Shown here: positions 43,511 to 44,360 of the stretch, piece by piece
Layout: each line of letters begins with the position of its first letter
Position numbering within the stretch: the first letter of the stretch is position 1
NCBI RefSeq assembly: GCF_000187745.1
Contig: NZ_GL732486.1
Location: forward strand, 329,524 to 373,883
Reading direction: 5' to 3'
Length of the DNA: 44,360 bases
From: Streptococcus sp. M334
GTDB taxonomy: Bacteria > Bacillota > Bacilli > Lactobacillales > Streptococcaceae
Program-made: the position numbers and the translations under genes
Notes under the pieces: model-generated
What the model saw: the letters and a program-made list of their open reading frames with translations, nothing else
What the model was told of the DNA's origin: nothing
The model's database searches: none

Positions 43511-43870
43511 CTAACCAATATATTTTTCACGGAACTCACGACTGAGTGGCTGCACTTGATTCACTTCTGCAATCAATTCTTGAACGCAAGTCAATAAGAT
43601 TGAGACGTGCTCTTGAGTCACTTGATGATTTTCTCTTGCGACAACCAGAACTTCATACACATCTCGACTAATCTGTTCAAACTTTTGAGACTGCCAAAGG
43701 GAGAACCAACTTTCAAGAATTCTATCCTGATAATTATTTTTCAATAAATTTTGACGAAGAAATTCTGAGAAACTATCCACTTTTTGTTCCCTCATCATTT
43801 CTTTTATCTGTTTTTCTTCTTGTCTCGTGATTCTAAATTGCTTACGGATTGACTTAATTTCTTGTCCCAT
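43511..43870 (-). CDS. Accessory mobilization protein (RHH-like)
   Basis: A 119-residue charged helical protein: IRKQFRITRQEEKQIKEMMREQKVDSFSEFLRQNLL resembles a ribbon-helix-helix DNA-binding start, as in plasmid mobilization proteins. No characterised name comes to mind. It is the first gene of the mobilization operon in Tn5252-type elements and abuts the putative oriT. Confidence 0.75.
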   Translation of the reverse strand: MGQEIKSIRKQFRITRQEEKQIKEMMREQKVDSFSEFLRQNLLKNNYQDRILESWFSLWQSQKFEQISRDVYEVLVVARENHQVTQEHVSILLTCVQELIAEVNQVQPLSREFREKYIG

Positions 43871-43898
43871 TCTGATATCCCTTCAACATTCTACTTGT

Positions 43899-43970
43899 CT
43901 GACAGTGTAAGTCTACCTCACATTGTCAGTACGCTTCCTAAAGACCTCACTTGCTTCTTGTTCGGTCTTT
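43899..43970. other. Candidate oriT (paired inverted repeats)
   Basis: ctgacagtgt (43899-43908) and acattgtcag (43920-43929) form a dyad with one mismatch; aaagacc (43940-43946) and ggtcttt (43964-43970) form a second. They lie directly upstream of the mobilization genes, the usual place for oriT, but I do not recognise a nic sequence. Confidence 0.45.
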
Positions 43971-44360
43971 GCGAGCTCAGATATTGTGTCCACAATATCC
44001 CAAAAATCATATCGCCAGCTGACTAAAACCTTTCAGTTGTGACAGCTAACGATAAGATAACTTGGTGGCTCCGCCCCCAAACCCCCATAGAAAATCAAAA
44101 ATTTATTTTCTATGAATGATATTAGGATAACAAGGATGATTTGGAAAAGTTATCACAAATATTGTGACAATATCTGCAATGATTTATCTATAATTTCGTA
44201 CCCTTCATTATTCAAACCTACATTGTAAACCATAGCTTATTCAAGAATACGCCTCTGTAAAAATTCAAATGTACCTAAAATACACTCTATACTCCCATTA
44301 TTTTTTGACAATAGTTCCGTTTATTAGGGTGTTCGTTCTTTACAATTTCGATTCGTTCCG
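43971..44360. other. Non-coding ICE sequence at the window end
   Basis: No gene is seen. A hairpin with perfect 10-bp arms (catagaaaat 44086-44090/44091-44095 and attttctatg 44105-44114) follows a GC-rich stretch (ggtggctccgcccccaaacc, 44065-44084), a base composition unlike its surroundings that may belong to a replication or transfer origin region. Confidence 0.4.

Overview
The window looks like chromosome from a mitis-group Streptococcus (S. pneumoniae / S. mitis / S. oralis relatives) carrying the integrase-proximal end of a Tn5252/Tn5253-type integrative conjugative element (ICE). The backbone order nrdF-nrdE-nrdH / ptsH-ptsI / ung-mutX-pyrC / MATE exporter / acoA-acoB-acoC-lpd / lplA / xerS / ClC / rnhB / rbgA is, from memory, the pneumococcal order. 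From memory, S. pneumoniae TIGR4 has the phtA/phtB histidine-triad genes next to ptsH; none is seen here, which would favour a commensal relative.

Backbone, 1 to about 28,700. The class Ib ribonucleotide reductase genes (minus strand) diverge from the PTS phosphocarrier pair; two NrdR-box-like sites lie between them. Next come a CxxxCxxC metal-site protein, a three-gene envelope set (GT2-GtrA glycosyltransferase, phosphodiester-glycosidase-type protein, membrane protein), a ClbS/DfsB-like protein, a run of small AT-rich membrane-protein genes, a HAD phosphatase, and the ung-mutX-pyrC group. The acoABC-lpd-lplA 2-oxoacid dehydrogenase operon has its lipoyl domain on E3 rather than E2. It is interrupted between acoB and acoC by about 650 bp of repeats that fold as tandem hairpins with compensatory changes. 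xerS lies beside a 31-bp dif_SL site, so the window contains or adjoins the replication terminus. A mepB-like gene nearby is broken by one in-frame TGA.

ICE, about 28,700 to the end. A 504-residue tyrosine integrase sits directly upstream of rbgA, the known Tn5253 target. It is followed by a small excisionase-like gene and an XRE regulator. The far end carries the Tn5252-type mobilization module: relaxase, MobC, an accessory protein and a possible oriT.

Cargo, about 31,800 to 41,250. Between these modules is a very AT-rich biosynthetic locus that I cannot match to any described system. In transcription order on the minus strand it has a 14-codon ORF, a MoaA-like radical SAM enzyme, a CYTH (CyaB/triphosphatase-fold) protein, a stand-alone protein resembling the alanyl-tRNA synthetase catalytic domain, two ATP-grasp ligases and an MFS exporter. 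Upstream are two Rgg-family regulators, each 285 residues when intact. One is frameshifted in a homopolymer. The other is divergent from a 23-residue SHP pheromone gene ending in DIIIIVGG, the mature SHP3 sequence. My reading is a quorum-sensing-controlled pathway for a small exported peptide or nucleotide-peptide product, moved by an ICE. The product is unknown, and the AlaRS-like assignment and the role of the 14-codon ORF are inferences.
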